Shown: positions 30,143-39,484 of the stretch, one piece after another
Layout of the letters: each line of letters begins with the position of its first letter
Position numbering within the stretch: position 1 is the first letter of the stretch
Source: an uncultured Eubacterium sp.
GTDB taxonomy: Bacteria > Bacillota > Clostridia > Oscillospirales > Acutalibacteraceae
Assembly (NCBI GenBank): GCA_934512155.1
Contig: CAKSWS010000002.1
Span: forward strand, 1 to 64,000
Direction of reading: 5' to 3'
Length of the DNA stretch: 64,000 nt
Program-made: the position numbers and the translations under genes
Notes under the pieces: model-generated
What the model was told of the DNA's origin: nothing
Seen by the model: the letters and a program-made list of their open reading frames with translations, nothing else
Databases searched by the model: none

Positions 30143-32776
30143 ATGGCAAAAAAGGAAAATAAACTTTCGCCTATGATGGAACAGTACTTTAAAATTAAAA
30201 GTGAATATCCGGGCATGCTGTTGTTTTTTCGCCTTGGTGATTTTTACGAGATGTTTTTTGACGATGCTAAAATCGCTTCGGAAGAACTGGATTTGGTTTT
30301 AACCGGCAGAGATTGCGGTCAGGAGGAACGTGCACCTATGTGCGGCGTGCCTTTTCATTCGGCAGACGGATATATTGCAAAACTTGTGGCAAGGGGCTAC
30401 AAGGTTGCTATTTGTGAACAAATGGAAGACCCTAAATCCGTTAAAGGTCTTGTTAAAAGAGATGTCATAAGAATCATAACTCCCGGCACTGTTATTGAGG
30501 GCAGTATGCTTGATGACGCAGTAAATAATTATTTGTGTAGTATTTGTAAGGGCGAAAATGAAACAGGGCTTTGTTTTGCAGATGTTTCTACGGCACAGTT
30601 TCACATAACCGTTGTAAACGGAAAAACGGCAGAGGAGCAGATTATAAATCAGCTTTCCTCTTATCAGCCAAAGGAGATACTTGTTAATCAGTCAGCTCTT
30701 GATTATACAAGTGTTGCGGATTTTGCAAAATCACGCCTTGAAACAGAAGTTCAGCTTTTGGATGATAATAGGTTCGATTTTGACGAATGTGCAAATCTTA
30801 TTCTTGAAACGCTGAAAAAAGATGAAATCGGCAATTTGGGTATAGGCCACAGCAAGGCGGCTGTTTGTGCATTAGGTGCCGTTATTGATTACTTAAAACA
30901 GGTTCAAAAAAAGGATGAAATTGAAACACCTGCCGAAATAGATTATTTTGATGATGAAGAGTATTTAAAACTTGATATAAGCGCAAGAAAAAATCTTGAG
31001 CTTACAAAGTCTATGATGACAGGCGAGAAAAAGCATTCTCTTCTTTGGGTTCTTGACAAAACAAAAACGGCAATGGGTAAACGAATGATAAGAAATTGGA
31101 TTGAACGCCCATTAATGTCTGTTTCTAAAATAACAAAAAGACAAAATGCCGTAGGCGAACTTGCGGATAATCCCGAAAAAAGAGATAATTTGCGAAACGC
31201 CCTTTCCGGAATTAAAGATATTGAAAGGTTAATGACAAGAATTGCTTATGGTACGGCAAATGCAAAGGAACTTAAAACTCTTGAATTAACTATTTCCAAA
31301 TTACCGGAAATTAAGGGTATTCTTCAAAATTCTTCATCTTCATTGCTTAAAGATGTGGAAAACAGCATTGATTTACTTGAAGATGTTAAAAATTTAATTG
31401 CAAATGCCATTGTTGACGAACCGCCGTTTACCGTTCGTGAAGGCGGAATGATTAAAAGCGGATATAATAAAGAGGTTGATGAGCTTAAATCCGTTATGGA
31501 AGACGGTGCAGGCATTTTAGCCGCAATAGAGGCACAGCAAAGGGAAGAAACGGGAATACCTAAACTTAAAGTGGGTTATAACAGGGTTTTCGGTTATTAT
31601 ATTGAAGTTACAAACGCTTATAAAGACATGGTGCCGGAAACTTACATAAGAAAGCAAACATTAACAAATTGCGAAAGATATATTACTCAAGAGCTTAAAG
31701 AACTTGAAGGCAAGGTTTTAGGTGCCAAGGACAGGGAAATTGCACTTGAATATAATGTTTTTTGTGAGGTTAGAAATACTGTTGCAAATGAAGTTACACG
31801 ACTTCAAAAAACAGCAAGGGCGCTTTCTGTTGCCGATGTGCTTGCAAGTTTGGCAGAGGTTGCAGTATGCAATAATTATGTTTGCCCTCAAATTAACACA
31901 AGCGGTTCAATAGACATTAAAGACGGCAGACATCCCGTGGTAGAAGCGTTGCTTGACGGTGCACCGTTTGTTTCTAACGATACTGTACTTGATAAAGACA
32001 AAAATCGTTGTGCAATTATAACAGGTCCTAATATGGCAGGTAAATCCACATATATGCGCCAAATTGCTCTTATTGTTTTAATGGCACAAATCGGTTCGTT
32101 TGTTCCTGCCAGAACGGCGGAAATAGGCATTGTGGATGCAATATTTACACGTGTTGGTGCTTCCGATGATTTAGCAACGGGTCAGTCAACGTTTATGGTT
32201 GAAATGAACGAGGTTGCCACTATTTTAAAAAATGCCACATCAAACAGCCTTATAATTCTTGATGAAATAGGCAGGGGCACATCAACGTTTGACGGTATGA
32301 GCATTGCCCGTGCAGTGCTTGAATATGTTTGCAAAAAGAAAAGTCTGGGTGCAAAAACACTGTTTGCAACTCATTATCATGAATTAACAGCCATGGAAGG
32401 TTTGCTTGACGGCGTTAAAAATTATTCTATTGCTGTTAAAAAACGAGGCGATGATATAACATTTCTTCGTCGAATTGTTAAAGGCGGTGCAGATGAAAGC
32501 TTTGGTATTGAGGTTGCAAAACTTGCCGGTGTGCCGGACGGTGTTGTTAAACGTGCAAAAGTTATTTTAAAAGAGCTTGAACAAAATAAAATAGATATTG
32601 AATTTAAGGCAGAGGATGCAATTGTTGAAGATGAAGAGGATATTCAGTATAACTTTACTTCAAACGGCAAAAACGAAATTATTGAAATTTTGAAAGCCAC
32701 AGATGTTAATACTCTTACTCCTATTGAAGCAATGCAAACTCTTTATGATTTAAAAAAGAAAAGCGAAGAGCTTTAA
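30143..32776 (+). CDS. mutS: DNA mismatch repair protein MutS
   Basis: An 877-residue mismatch sensor. The mismatch-reading motif is Phe34-Tyr-Glu36 (GDFYEMF). The connector, lever and clamp domains occupy the middle. The ATPase has Walker A GPNMAGKST (near residue 630), Walker B LIILDEIGRGTSTFDG and ATHYHEL. The C-terminal portion (about 800-877) is the helix-turn-helix and beta-clamp-contact region. A strong AAGGAGGAG precedes the ATG. mutL follows after 30 bases, so both are made from one message. Confidence 0.96.
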   Translation: MAKKENKLSPMMEQYFKIKSEYPGMLLFFRLGDFYEMFFDDAKIASEELDLVLTGRDCGQEERAPMCGVPFHSADGYIAKLVARGYKVAICEQMEDPKSVKGLVKRDVIRIITPGTVIEGSMLDDAVNNYLCSICKGENETGLCFADVSTAQFHITVVNGKTAEEQIINQLSSYQPKEILVNQSALDYTSVADFAKSRLETEVQLLDDNRFDFDECANLILETLKKDEIGNLGIGHSKAAVCALGAVIDYLKQVQKKDEIETPAEIDYFDDEEYLKLDISARKNLELTKSMMTGEKKHSLLWVLDKTKTAMGKRMIRNWIERPLMSVSKITKRQNAVGELADNPEKRDNLRNALSGIKDIERLMTRIAYGTANAKELKTLELTISKLPEIKGILQNSSSSLLKDVENSIDLLEDVKNLIANAIVDEPPFTVREGGMIKSGYNKEVDELKSVMEDGAGILAAIEAQQREETGIPKLKVGYNRVFGYYIEVTNAYKDMVPETYIRKQTLTNCERYITQELKELEGKVLGAKDREIALEYNVFCEVRNTVANEVTRLQKTARALSVADVLASLAEVAVCNNYVCPQINTSGSIDIKDGRHPVVEALLDGAPFVSNDTVLDKDKNRCAIITGPNMAGKSTYMRQIALIVLMAQIGSFVPARTAEIGIVDAIFTRVGASDDLATGQSTFMVEMNEVATILKNATSNSLIILDEIGRGTSTFDGMSIARAVLEYVCKKKSLGAKTLFATHYHELTAMEGLLDGVKNYSIAVKKRGDDITFLRRIVKGGADESFGIEVAKLAGVPDGVVKRAKVILKELEQNKIDIEFKAEDAIVEDEEDIQYNFTSNGKNEIIEILKATDVNTLTPIEAMQTLYDLKKKSEEL

Positions 32777-32806
32777 TAAAATTTATTAAAAAGGCAGGTG
32801 GTAAAA

Positions 32807-34768
32807 ATGCCTAAAATTAATATTCTTCCTGAAGAGGTTTACAGCCTTATTGCTGCCGGCGAGGTGGTTGAAAGACCAATGAGCATTGTTAAGGAAATGA
32901 TTGAAAATTCAATAGATGCCGGTTCAACTCATATTACGGTTGAAATTAAAAACGGCGGCACAACTTATATTCGCATAACGGATGACGGATGCGGCGTTGC
33001 CAAGGAAGATGTTAAAAAGGTGTTTATATCACACGCCACATCAAAAATTGCCGTGCAGGATGATCTGAATTCCATTTCAACCCTTGGCTTTAGGGGTGAG
33101 GCAATGGCATCTATAGGCGCAGTTGCAAAAGTGGAAATGTTAACTAAAACCGCAAATGAAAAATTAGGCACACGCTATGAAATTCAAGGCGGAAAAGAAA
33201 TTGATTGTTCCGATGCCGGTTGCCCAAACGGTACAACAATTGTTGTGCGTGATATTTTCTTCAATGTTCCTGCAAGAATGAAGTTTTTGAAAAAAGATGT
33301 TACCGAGGGTAATTCCGTTCAGGGTATTGTTGAGCGAATGGCAATTTCTCATTCTGAAATTTCATTTAGGTTTATTAGAGACGGTAAGCAGGTGCTTGTT
33401 ACATCAGGCAACGGTGATTTAAAAGGAACTGTTTATTCCGTTTACGGAGGCGAACTTTCAAATTCCCTTGTGGAAGTTGATTACAGTTTTGAGGGTATGC
33501 GTGTTCACGGTTATGTCAGCAGACCTCACCAATCAAGAAAAAGCCGTGCAATGCAGTTTTTCTTTATAAACGGCAGGTTTGTTAAAAGCGCAACGGCAAC
33601 TGCGGCACTTGAGCAGGCATATAAAAATCTTATTATGGTTGGCAGGTATCCTGCCTGTGTTTTGAATATTGAAATAGATGTTAAGCTGGTGGACGTTAAT
33701 GTGCATCCTGCTAAAATAGAAGTTAGGTTTGTTAATGAACGCCCTGTTTTTAATTTGATTTATTATGGCGTAAAAACGGCAATAGAAACAAAAGACAGTG
33801 TAAAGCAAGGCAGTTTTTCAGATGAAAAAAATCATTTTACCGAAAGCACGGTCGTTAAAAAGCCGGTTACCGATTACTACAAAAAAGCCGAATCTGCTTC
33901 TCAGATGAAATTCAGTGCAAAACCGGTTAATGATTTTTGGAGCGTTGCATCGCCGTCTAAACCTATTGCAAATGATGTTGAAAACATAAAAGCAGAAAAC
34001 AGTGACGGGGCAGTAAATCCTCCGGCAAAAAGTGAAAGCGGCGAAACAACTGTAAGTTTTCTTGAAAAAGCCGTAAGTGCAGGCAAGTCGAAGGTTAAGA
34101 AAGACGAGAACATTTCTGCCGCTTATATTGAAACAGTGCAAAACGGCACAAAGCAGCAAGTAACCGTTGATGTAACAGATGAAAAAAATGTTGCGCCGCC
34201 GTTTAAAATCGTTGGCGAGGCATTTAAAACATACATAATTGTTGAAATTGAAAATGATTTGTATTATATAGACAAGCATGCCGCTCACGAAAGAATGAAT
34301 TTTGAAAGACTTAAAGCACAGTCGAAAGATAATATAAACACTCAAATGCTTTTGACGCCTGTAGGTGTTAAGCTTTCGGCAGATGAATATTCCGTTATTG
34401 TTGAAAATTTACATCTTCTTAAAAAATGCGGTATAGGTGCAGAAGACTTTGGCAATTCCTCAATAATTGTCAGGGAGATTCCGGCATTGCTTGAGGGTGC
34501 AAATGTTAAAGATTTAATTGAGGAAATAGCAGGCAAACTTTTAGAGCATAAAACAGATATTGAGCCTGATAAAATGGATTGGATTTTTCATTCCGCTTCG
34601 TGCAGAGGTGCTGTTAAAGGCGGCGATTATACTTCTCCCGAGGAAAGACAGCTGTTTGTTGAAAAATTAATGTCTATGCCTAATATTCGTTATTGCCCTC
34701 ACGGCAGACCCGTTATGATAAAAATTTCAAAATATGAAATTGAAAAACAGTTTGGAAGAATACAGTAA
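32807..34768 (+). CDS. mutL: DNA mismatch repair protein MutL (nicking-endonuclease type)
   Basis: A 653-residue GHKL ATPase and latent endonuclease. The N-terminal motifs are ENSIDAGS (33-40), DDGCG and GFRGEAMASI. A low-complexity linker spans about 350-450. The C-terminal metal site is present: DKHAAHERMNFE (from 489) fits DQHA-x2-E-x4-E with Lys for Gln, with Cys599 (SCRGAV) and CPHGRP near 630. It should therefore nick DNA itself, as in bacteria without MutH. ATG 32807 is preferred to GTG 32798, which lies within the ribosome-binding site. The TAA overlaps the miaA ATG by one base. Confidence 0.95.
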   Translation: MPKINILPEEVYSLIAAGEVVERPMSIVKEMIENSIDAGSTHITVEIKNGGTTYIRITDDGCGVAKEDVKKVFISHATSKIAVQDDLNSISTLGFRGEAMASIGAVAKVEMLTKTANEKLGTRYEIQGGKEIDCSDAGCPNGTTIVVRDIFFNVPARMKFLKKDVTEGNSVQGIVERMAISHSEISFRFIRDGKQVLVTSGNGDLKGTVYSVYGGELSNSLVEVDYSFEGMRVHGYVSRPHQSRKSRAMQFFFINGRFVKSATATAALEQAYKNLIMVGRYPACVLNIEIDVKLVDVNVHPAKIEVRFVNERPVFNLIYYGVKTAIETKDSVKQGSFSDEKNHFTESTVVKKPVTDYYKKAESASQMKFSAKPVNDFWSVASPSKPIANDVENIKAENSDGAVNPPAKSESGETTVSFLEKAVSAGKSKVKKDENISAAYIETVQNGTKQQVTVDVTDEKNVAPPFKIVGEAFKTYIIVEIENDLYYIDKHAAHERMNFERLKAQSKDNINTQMLLTPVGVKLSADEYSVIVENLHLLKKCGIGAEDFGNSSIIVREIPALLEGANVKDLIEEIAGKLLEHKTDIEPDKMDWIFHSASCRGAVKGGDYTSPEERQLFVEKLMSMPNIRYCPHGRPVMIKISKYEIEKQFGRIQ

Positions 34769-35700
34769 TGGCTGAAAACAAAACAAAAATAATTGTTGTG
34801 GCGGGGCCTACGGCAAGCGGCAAAACAGGCATGGGCATTGAAATTGCAAAGGCTGTAAACGGCGAAATTATTTCTGCCGATTCAATGCAAATTTATAAGG
34901 GCATGAGCATTGCCACTGCCGCTCCCACTCCGTTTGAGCAAAGTGAAATTCCCCATCATCTTGTGGAAGAATTTGAGAAAAATCGTGAATATTCCGTTTC
35001 GTTATTTTGCGATATGGCAAGGGAATTAATTAAAGATATTGCGTTAAGAGGCAAAACGCCTGTTATTGTGGGCGGTACAGGGCTTTTTATAGACAGTCTT
35101 GTAGACAACATTCATTTTACTGTGGCAGATACCGATTTTGAATTGAGAAACAGACTTTTGAAAAAAGATGTAAACGAACTTTACGATTTGCTTCTTTCGG
35201 TAGATAAAGAGGCGGCAGTTAAAATTCATAAAAACAACAAATCACGTGTTGTGCGTGCGTTGGAGATTTATTATTCGTCGGGAATAACAAAAAGCGAGCA
35301 AAACGAAAATTCAAGGCTTGAAGAAAGTCCTTATGAAACGCTGTATTTTATTTTGGGCTATAAAGACAGAAGTGTGCTTTATAACAGAATTAATACCCGT
35401 GTGGATGCAATGGTTAAAAACGGTTTGGTGGAAGAGGCAAAAAATGCACTTGCCAATGAAGACTTAAAAACAAGTGCACAGGCAATAGGTCATAAAGAAT
35501 TAAAGCCTTTTTTCAGCGGTGAAATTTCTTTGGAAACCGCAGTAGATAATTTAAAAAAAGAAACACGCCATTATGCAAAAAGGCAAATAACGTGGTTTAA
35601 ACGCCGTGAAAATGCTGTTTTTGTTGAGATGGACAGTAAAGATATTAATCCCGTTTCGGCGGTTGTAAATAAAAGCAGGGAATTTGTTTATGGAAGATAA
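34768..35700 (+). CDS. miaA: tRNA dimethylallyltransferase
   Basis: A 310-residue enzyme that prenylates A37 of tRNAs, making the substrate of MiaB. The P-loop GPTASGKT is at 13-20, and the substrate-contact ISADSMQIYKGM and PHHLVE segments follow. VGGTGLF and a C-terminal KRQITWFKR motif that grips the tRNA anticodon loop are also present. It overlaps mutL by one base (TAATG) and the next gene by 11 bases, so it is embedded in a coupled operon. Confidence 0.95.
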   Translation: MAENKTKIIVVAGPTASGKTGMGIEIAKAVNGEIISADSMQIYKGMSIATAAPTPFEQSEIPHHLVEEFEKNREYSVSLFCDMARELIKDIALRGKTPVIVGGTGLFIDSLVDNIHFTVADTDFELRNRLLKKDVNELYDLLLSVDKEAAVKIHKNNKSRVVRALEIYYSSGITKSEQNENSRLEESPYETLYFILGYKDRSVLYNRINTRVDAMVKNGLVEEAKNALANEDLKTSAQAIGHKELKPFFSGEISLETAVDNLKKETRHYAKRQITWFKRRENAVFVEMDSKDINPVSAVVNKSREFVYGR

Positions 35701-36964
35701 TAACGAACAGATTAAGAAGAAAAAACTTTCTTCTTCTGCAAAACAGAATATTGTTGCGGCGTTGGTGGTTGTTCTTATTTTCATTTATGTAATTGCCGAA
35801 TGTGCAAGTGTTTTAAATGTTAAACTGAAAACGCAAACAGCGTTAACGTCTACGGTTTATGACACCCTGGATGTGCAGGCACTTGTTGTTCGTGATGAGG
35901 ATGTTATTCCAAACGGCGACGGCAGTGTTACAGTTGCCTCTTTGGCAGACGGTGAAAAAATTCAAACCGGCGGCGAAATTGCAATGCAGTTTGCAAATCG
36001 TGAAAGTGCAGTAAAATATTCTAAATATCTTGAATTACAAAGCGAACTTGAATATTATACGGATCTTGAAAGTCAGTCTGTAGGTCTTGCAACAGATGTT
36101 GAAACCCTTGATAAGGATATTTTAACGGATGTTAACGATTATATCCGTTCAATTTCCGCAGAAGACGGAACAAGCATAAATACTTATGAGAAAAGCTTAA
36201 ACGATAAATTTACCCGCCGTCAAATGCTTATAGGACAGGATGTTAATTTTACATCGGCTATTGAGGCAATTAATGATGAAATAGGCGTTCTTAACATTGC
36301 AGGAGCAGAACCTACAGGTTATATAAAGGCAGATAAATCGGGTGTTTTTTCAGGATATACAGATGGATTTGAAAAATCCTTTGATTATTCAAAAATTGAA
36401 GAACTTGACACTGACACTTTAAAATCTTATATATCTGCCGTGAATGACGGTGGCGATAATCAAAGTCAAGCACAAAATAATTTGGGAAAAATTATAAATA
36501 GTTTTGATTGGTATTTTTGTGCTGTTGTAAACAGTAAAAGCATTGCCGGAATTAAAGAAGGTAAAAGCATAGACGTAACTCTTAAAGATTCAAACGAGGT
36601 GCTTAAATGTAAGGTTGTTAAAGGTGCCGATGATTCCGTAGGCGGCGGTGAAACGGTGCTTGTTTTAAAATGCAATGAAATAAACGGCGAAATAACTTCA
36701 TTAAGACTTGAGGATATTCAAATCAGAGTTCATGAATATACAGGCATTAAGGTGCCGGTGGATGCCGTTCATGTTGTTAACGGTGAAAAGGGTGTGTATG
36801 CTCTTGTTTCTTCAGTTGTGGAATGGCGCAAGGCAGACGTTCTTTATACAGGTGATAATTATGTTGTTTTAAGTTATGATAAGGATAGCGAAAACGGCAT
36901 TAAATTATATGATCAAATAATTGTTCAGGGAAAGGATTTACATGATGGAAAAGTTTATACTTGA
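35690..36964 (+). CDS. HlyD-like membrane-anchored protein
   Basis: A 424-residue protein with a Lys-rich cytoplasmic N-terminus and one membrane helix (about 20-40). An extracytoplasmic region follows: a lipoyl-like strand pair (VVRDEDVI...DGEKIQTGGEIA), an alpha-helical hairpin region (about 95-210), then a beta-barrel-like part. This layout is that of HlyD-family adaptors. No partner transporter lies nearby. Its place between miaA and yggS-sepF suggests an envelope or division-linked role; I recall similar placement in other Clostridia. ATG 35690 is used (AGGGAA upstream) rather than TTG 35684. Confidence 0.65.
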   Translation: MEDNNEQIKKKKLSSSAKQNIVAALVVVLIFIYVIAECASVLNVKLKTQTALTSTVYDTLDVQALVVRDEDVIPNGDGSVTVASLADGEKIQTGGEIAMQFANRESAVKYSKYLELQSELEYYTDLESQSVGLATDVETLDKDILTDVNDYIRSISAEDGTSINTYEKSLNDKFTRRQMLIGQDVNFTSAIEAINDEIGVLNIAGAEPTGYIKADKSGVFSGYTDGFEKSFDYSKIEELDTDTLKSYISAVNDGGDNQSQAQNNLGKIINSFDWYFCAVVNSKSIAGIKEGKSIDVTLKDSNEVLKCKVVKGADDSVGGGETVLVLKCNEINGEITSLRLEDIQIRVHEYTGIKVPVDAVHVVNGEKGVYALVSSVVEWRKADVLYTGDNYVVLSYDKDSENGIKLYDQIIVQGKDLHDGKVYT

Positions 36965-37673
36965 TGAACAGCGGTTAAAATCCGTTGAAGAAAATTATAA
37001 GCGAATCTTAAATAATGTTAAGGAAACCGCAGTAAAATCCGGCAGAAATGAAAATGACGTGCGCTTAATGTGCGTTACCAAAACGGTGGAAGCACCTTAC
37101 ATAAATAAAGTGCTTGAATGCGGCGCAGATTTAATAGGTGAAAACCGAGTTCAAGAGTTTTTGGGAAAGAAAGACGATTTAAAGTTAGACGGTGTGGAAA
37201 AGCATTTAATCGGACACTTGCAAACAAATAAGGTTCGCCAAATTGTAGGTCAGGTTGATATGATTGAATCTGTTTCGTCTGTTAAGCTTGCAAAAGAAAT
37301 TTCAAAGGTTTCTCAAAAATTTAATATTACAACAGATTGCCTTGTGGAGGTTAATATCGGCAAGGAAGAAAGTAAAAGCGGCGTTTATATTGAAGAACTT
37401 GATGATGCGTTGGCTCAAATTGCTGAAATGCCGGGTATTTGCATTAAAGGTTTAATGACTATTCCTCCGGTTTGTGAAAATGAAAGCCGGGCAAGAAAAT
37501 TCTTTGAAAGAATGCATCAATCTTTCATTGACATTAGGGATAAAAAATTAGATAATGTTAATATGCAAATTTTATCTATGGGTATGAGCGGCGATTATGA
37601 GGCCGCAATAGCCGAAGGTTCAAGCATAGTTCGTGTGGGTTCTGCTATATTCGGCGCAAGAAAATATTTTTAG
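36942..37673 (+). CDS. yggS: YggS/YlmE family PLP homeostasis protein
   Basis: A 243-residue alanine-racemase-like TIM barrel. MCVTKTVEAP carries the PLP-binding Lys47. IGENRVQEF, HLIGHLQTNK and LSMGMSGDYEAAI are the family signatures. It binds PLP without known catalysis and buffers B6 and amino-acid pools. It is the usual first gene of the ylm division cluster in Firmicutes. ATG 36942 and 36945 both fit the AAAGGA; the longer is listed. It overlaps the HlyD-like gene by 23 bases. Confidence 0.92.
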   Translation: MMEKFILDEQRLKSVEENYKRILNNVKETAVKSGRNENDVRLMCVTKTVEAPYINKVLECGADLIGENRVQEFLGKKDDLKLDGVEKHLIGHLQTNKVRQIVGQVDMIESVSSVKLAKEISKVSQKFNITTDCLVEVNIGKEESKSGVYIEELDDALAQIAEMPGICIKGLMTIPPVCENESRARKFFERMHQSFIDIRDKKLDNVNMQILSMGMSGDYEAAIAEGSSIVRVGSAIFGARKYF

Positions 37674-37685
37674 GAGGATATTGTA

Positions 37686-38180
37686 ATGGGCTTGTTTGAT
37701 AAGTTTACGGAAATCGTGCGTGAAAACGATGATGACGATTTTGATGATTTTTATGAAAATGACGGGGGTTCTTCTTTTTCTCTTCCTTCACCGCCAAGGC
37801 GTGAAAGGTCTGCAAAAAATATAAGAGTTCCTAAAGAGGAAAAGCCTGAAAGAATTCATCGCTCCCGTGCAGATAACGATAAGGTGGTTAACATTCATAC
37901 CACCGCACAGCTTCAGGTTGTTCTTGTTAAGCCGGAAAAATTTGAAGAGGCTGCGGAAATAGGCGATAATTTAAATGAAAAAAGAACGGTTGTTCTTAAT
38001 TTGGAATCAACAAACAGAGATGTGGCAAGGCGTTTGCTTGACTTTTTAAGCGGCGTTGCTTATGCAAATAACGGTCAAATTAAAAGAGTTGCAAACAGCA
38101 CTTACATTATTACACCATATAATGTTGATGTTATGGGCGATTTGATTGACGAGCTTGAAAATAACGGAATGTTTATGTAA
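37686..38180 (+). CDS. sepF: Cell division protein SepF
   Basis: A 164-residue FtsZ-binding protein that tethers the Z-ring to the membrane. It begins with a short amphipathic membrane-targeting helix (MGLFDKFTEIV). An acidic and Pro/Arg-rich linker (about 15-70) follows, then the conserved SepF fold with KRTVVLNLE and ARRLLDFLSGVAYANNG. A strong AGGAGG precedes the ATG. In most Firmicutes ylmG and ylmH follow sepF; here divIVA comes next after 21 bases. Confidence 0.94.
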   Translation: MGLFDKFTEIVRENDDDDFDDFYENDGGSSFSLPSPPRRERSAKNIRVPKEEKPERIHRSRADNDKVVNIHTTAQLQVVLVKPEKFEEAAEIGDNLNEKRTVVLNLESTNRDVARRLLDFLSGVAYANNGQIKRVANSTYIITPYNVDVMGDLIDELENNGMFM

Positions 38181-38201
38181 TTCGTATCAGGAGGGGAGAA
38201 T

Positions 38202-39449
38202 ATGATTACACCGAATCAAATTAAAGATAAAATTCTTTCAACGGCTTCTCATGGCTATAATATTGATGAAACAAACGAATTTCTTGATGAAATTGCAGAA
38301 TCATATGCCGCAATTTATGCCGAAAATAAAGAACTTTACAGAAAAATGGAAATTTTGGCTTCCAAAATCGAGGAATACAGAGCAGAGGAAGATTCAATTA
38401 AATCAACTTTAATTACAGCCCAAAAGGCTGCCGATCAGCTTACAAAAGGTACTAAAGAAAAGGCAGAGGCTTTGATTTCCGAAAGCACCAGCAAGGCGCA
38501 GCAAACAGTGCTTGACGCCAAGGAAAAGGCAGAAAAGCTTGTTTCTGAAGCAAGAGATTATGTTTCTGATTTTACAAAAGAAAAAACAGATGAAGCAAAT
38601 ACAGTTCTTGCAGATGCTCATAAAAAGGCAGAGGCAGAAATTAACGAAGCAAAAGGCGTTGCAAGCGATTTACTTGCCGAAGTTAAAAATATTTCAGCAG
38701 AGCTTGTGGAAAAGGCAAAGGAAGAAAAAGAATATCACGAAAATCTTGTGTCAAAACTTAAAGAAGAATCAGTGTCATTCAAAGAGAGGCTGGTTTCCCT
38801 TTATCAGGCACAGTTGGAAAAACTATCCGATATGATGGAATTCCCGGCAGATGATGAAAAGGCTGTTGCACTTGAACAGCTTGAAAACACAGAAAGCGAA
38901 CTTGAAAATATTTATTCTGCTGTGGACGAGCTTGATTTGGAAATAAAAACAGAAGAGGAAGAACCTGCACAGGACGAAATAAAAACAACAGAATCGGTTG
39001 ACGAAAGCAATACTGATGAGAAAGAAGTTCCCACAGAATTTGAAGATGTTTCTTCAGGTTCAGATGTTTTGAATGCAGAACCCGAACAGGAATCCGATGT
39101 TGAGCAAATAGGTTCTTTTGATGATGATGACGAAGTTGAAGAGATAATTGAAGAGGTTGAGGAGAAAAAGGAAGAAGAACCAAGCGAGGAAGAAGTAAAA
39201 ACGGCACTTGACGCTTTTACAAAAGATGAAATAACTCCTATTACCGAAGATGCAAAAATTAGGGAAATAGAAGAAAATGTCGAGCTTGAACAGCCTGAAG
39301 AACAACCTTTTGAAAGTTTTTTCAATGTTAAACATCCAGAGGGCAGAACAACAGAGAAAATAAGCCTTGTTCCTCCCGAAGAGGATGAAGAAGAGGAAGA
39401 TTTAAAATTTCACGGCTTTTTCAGAAAAAAGAAAGATAAGAATAAGTAA
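38202..39449 (+). CDS. divIVA: DivIVA domain protein with long acidic C-terminal extension
   Basis: A 415-residue protein. The N-terminal DivIVA signature is present (MITPNQIKDKI...GYNIDETNEFLDEIAESY), the part that senses curved membrane. A coiled coil with Lys/Glu heptads runs to about residue 215. The remaining 200 residues are a Glu/Asp-rich, probably disordered tail, closing with a basic KFHGFFRKKKDKNK end. Typical Bacillus DivIVA is about 165 residues, so this is more than twice as long. It should mark poles and septa. AGGAGGGGAG precedes the ATG; ileS follows after 35 bases. Confidence 0.85.
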   Translation: MITPNQIKDKILSTASHGYNIDETNEFLDEIAESYAAIYAENKELYRKMEILASKIEEYRAEEDSIKSTLITAQKAADQLTKGTKEKAEALISESTSKAQQTVLDAKEKAEKLVSEARDYVSDFTKEKTDEANTVLADAHKKAEAEINEAKGVASDLLAEVKNISAELVEKAKEEKEYHENLVSKLKEESVSFKERLVSLYQAQLEKLSDMMEFPADDEKAVALEQLENTESELENIYSAVDELDLEIKTEEEEPAQDEIKTTESVDESNTDEKEVPTEFEDVSSGSDVLNAEPEQESDVEQIGSFDDDDEVEEIIEEVEEKKEEEPSEEEVKTALDAFTKDEITPITEDAKIREIEENVELEQPEEQPFESFFNVKHPEGRTTEKISLVPPEEDEEEEDLKFHGFFRKKKDKNK

Positions 39450-39484
39450 TAAATACCAAATAACAAATTAAAGGATAGGTTAAG

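Noticed and set aside
33818..34345. Minus-strand frame of 175 codons within mutL
   Set aside because: It overlaps the low-complexity linker and C-terminal domain of mutL; Phe/Cys/Tyr-rich composition reflects reverse reading of Lys/Glu codons.
38440..38660. Near-repeats of the KAEA/EKAE coding pattern in divIVA as a DNA repeat
   Set aside because: They follow coiled-coil heptads at the protein level and are not exact at the DNA level.
38779..39325. Two minus-strand frames of about 140 codons opposite divIVA
   Set aside because: Ser- and Phe-rich repeats are the reverse complement of the Glu/Asp-rich tail; no start signals.
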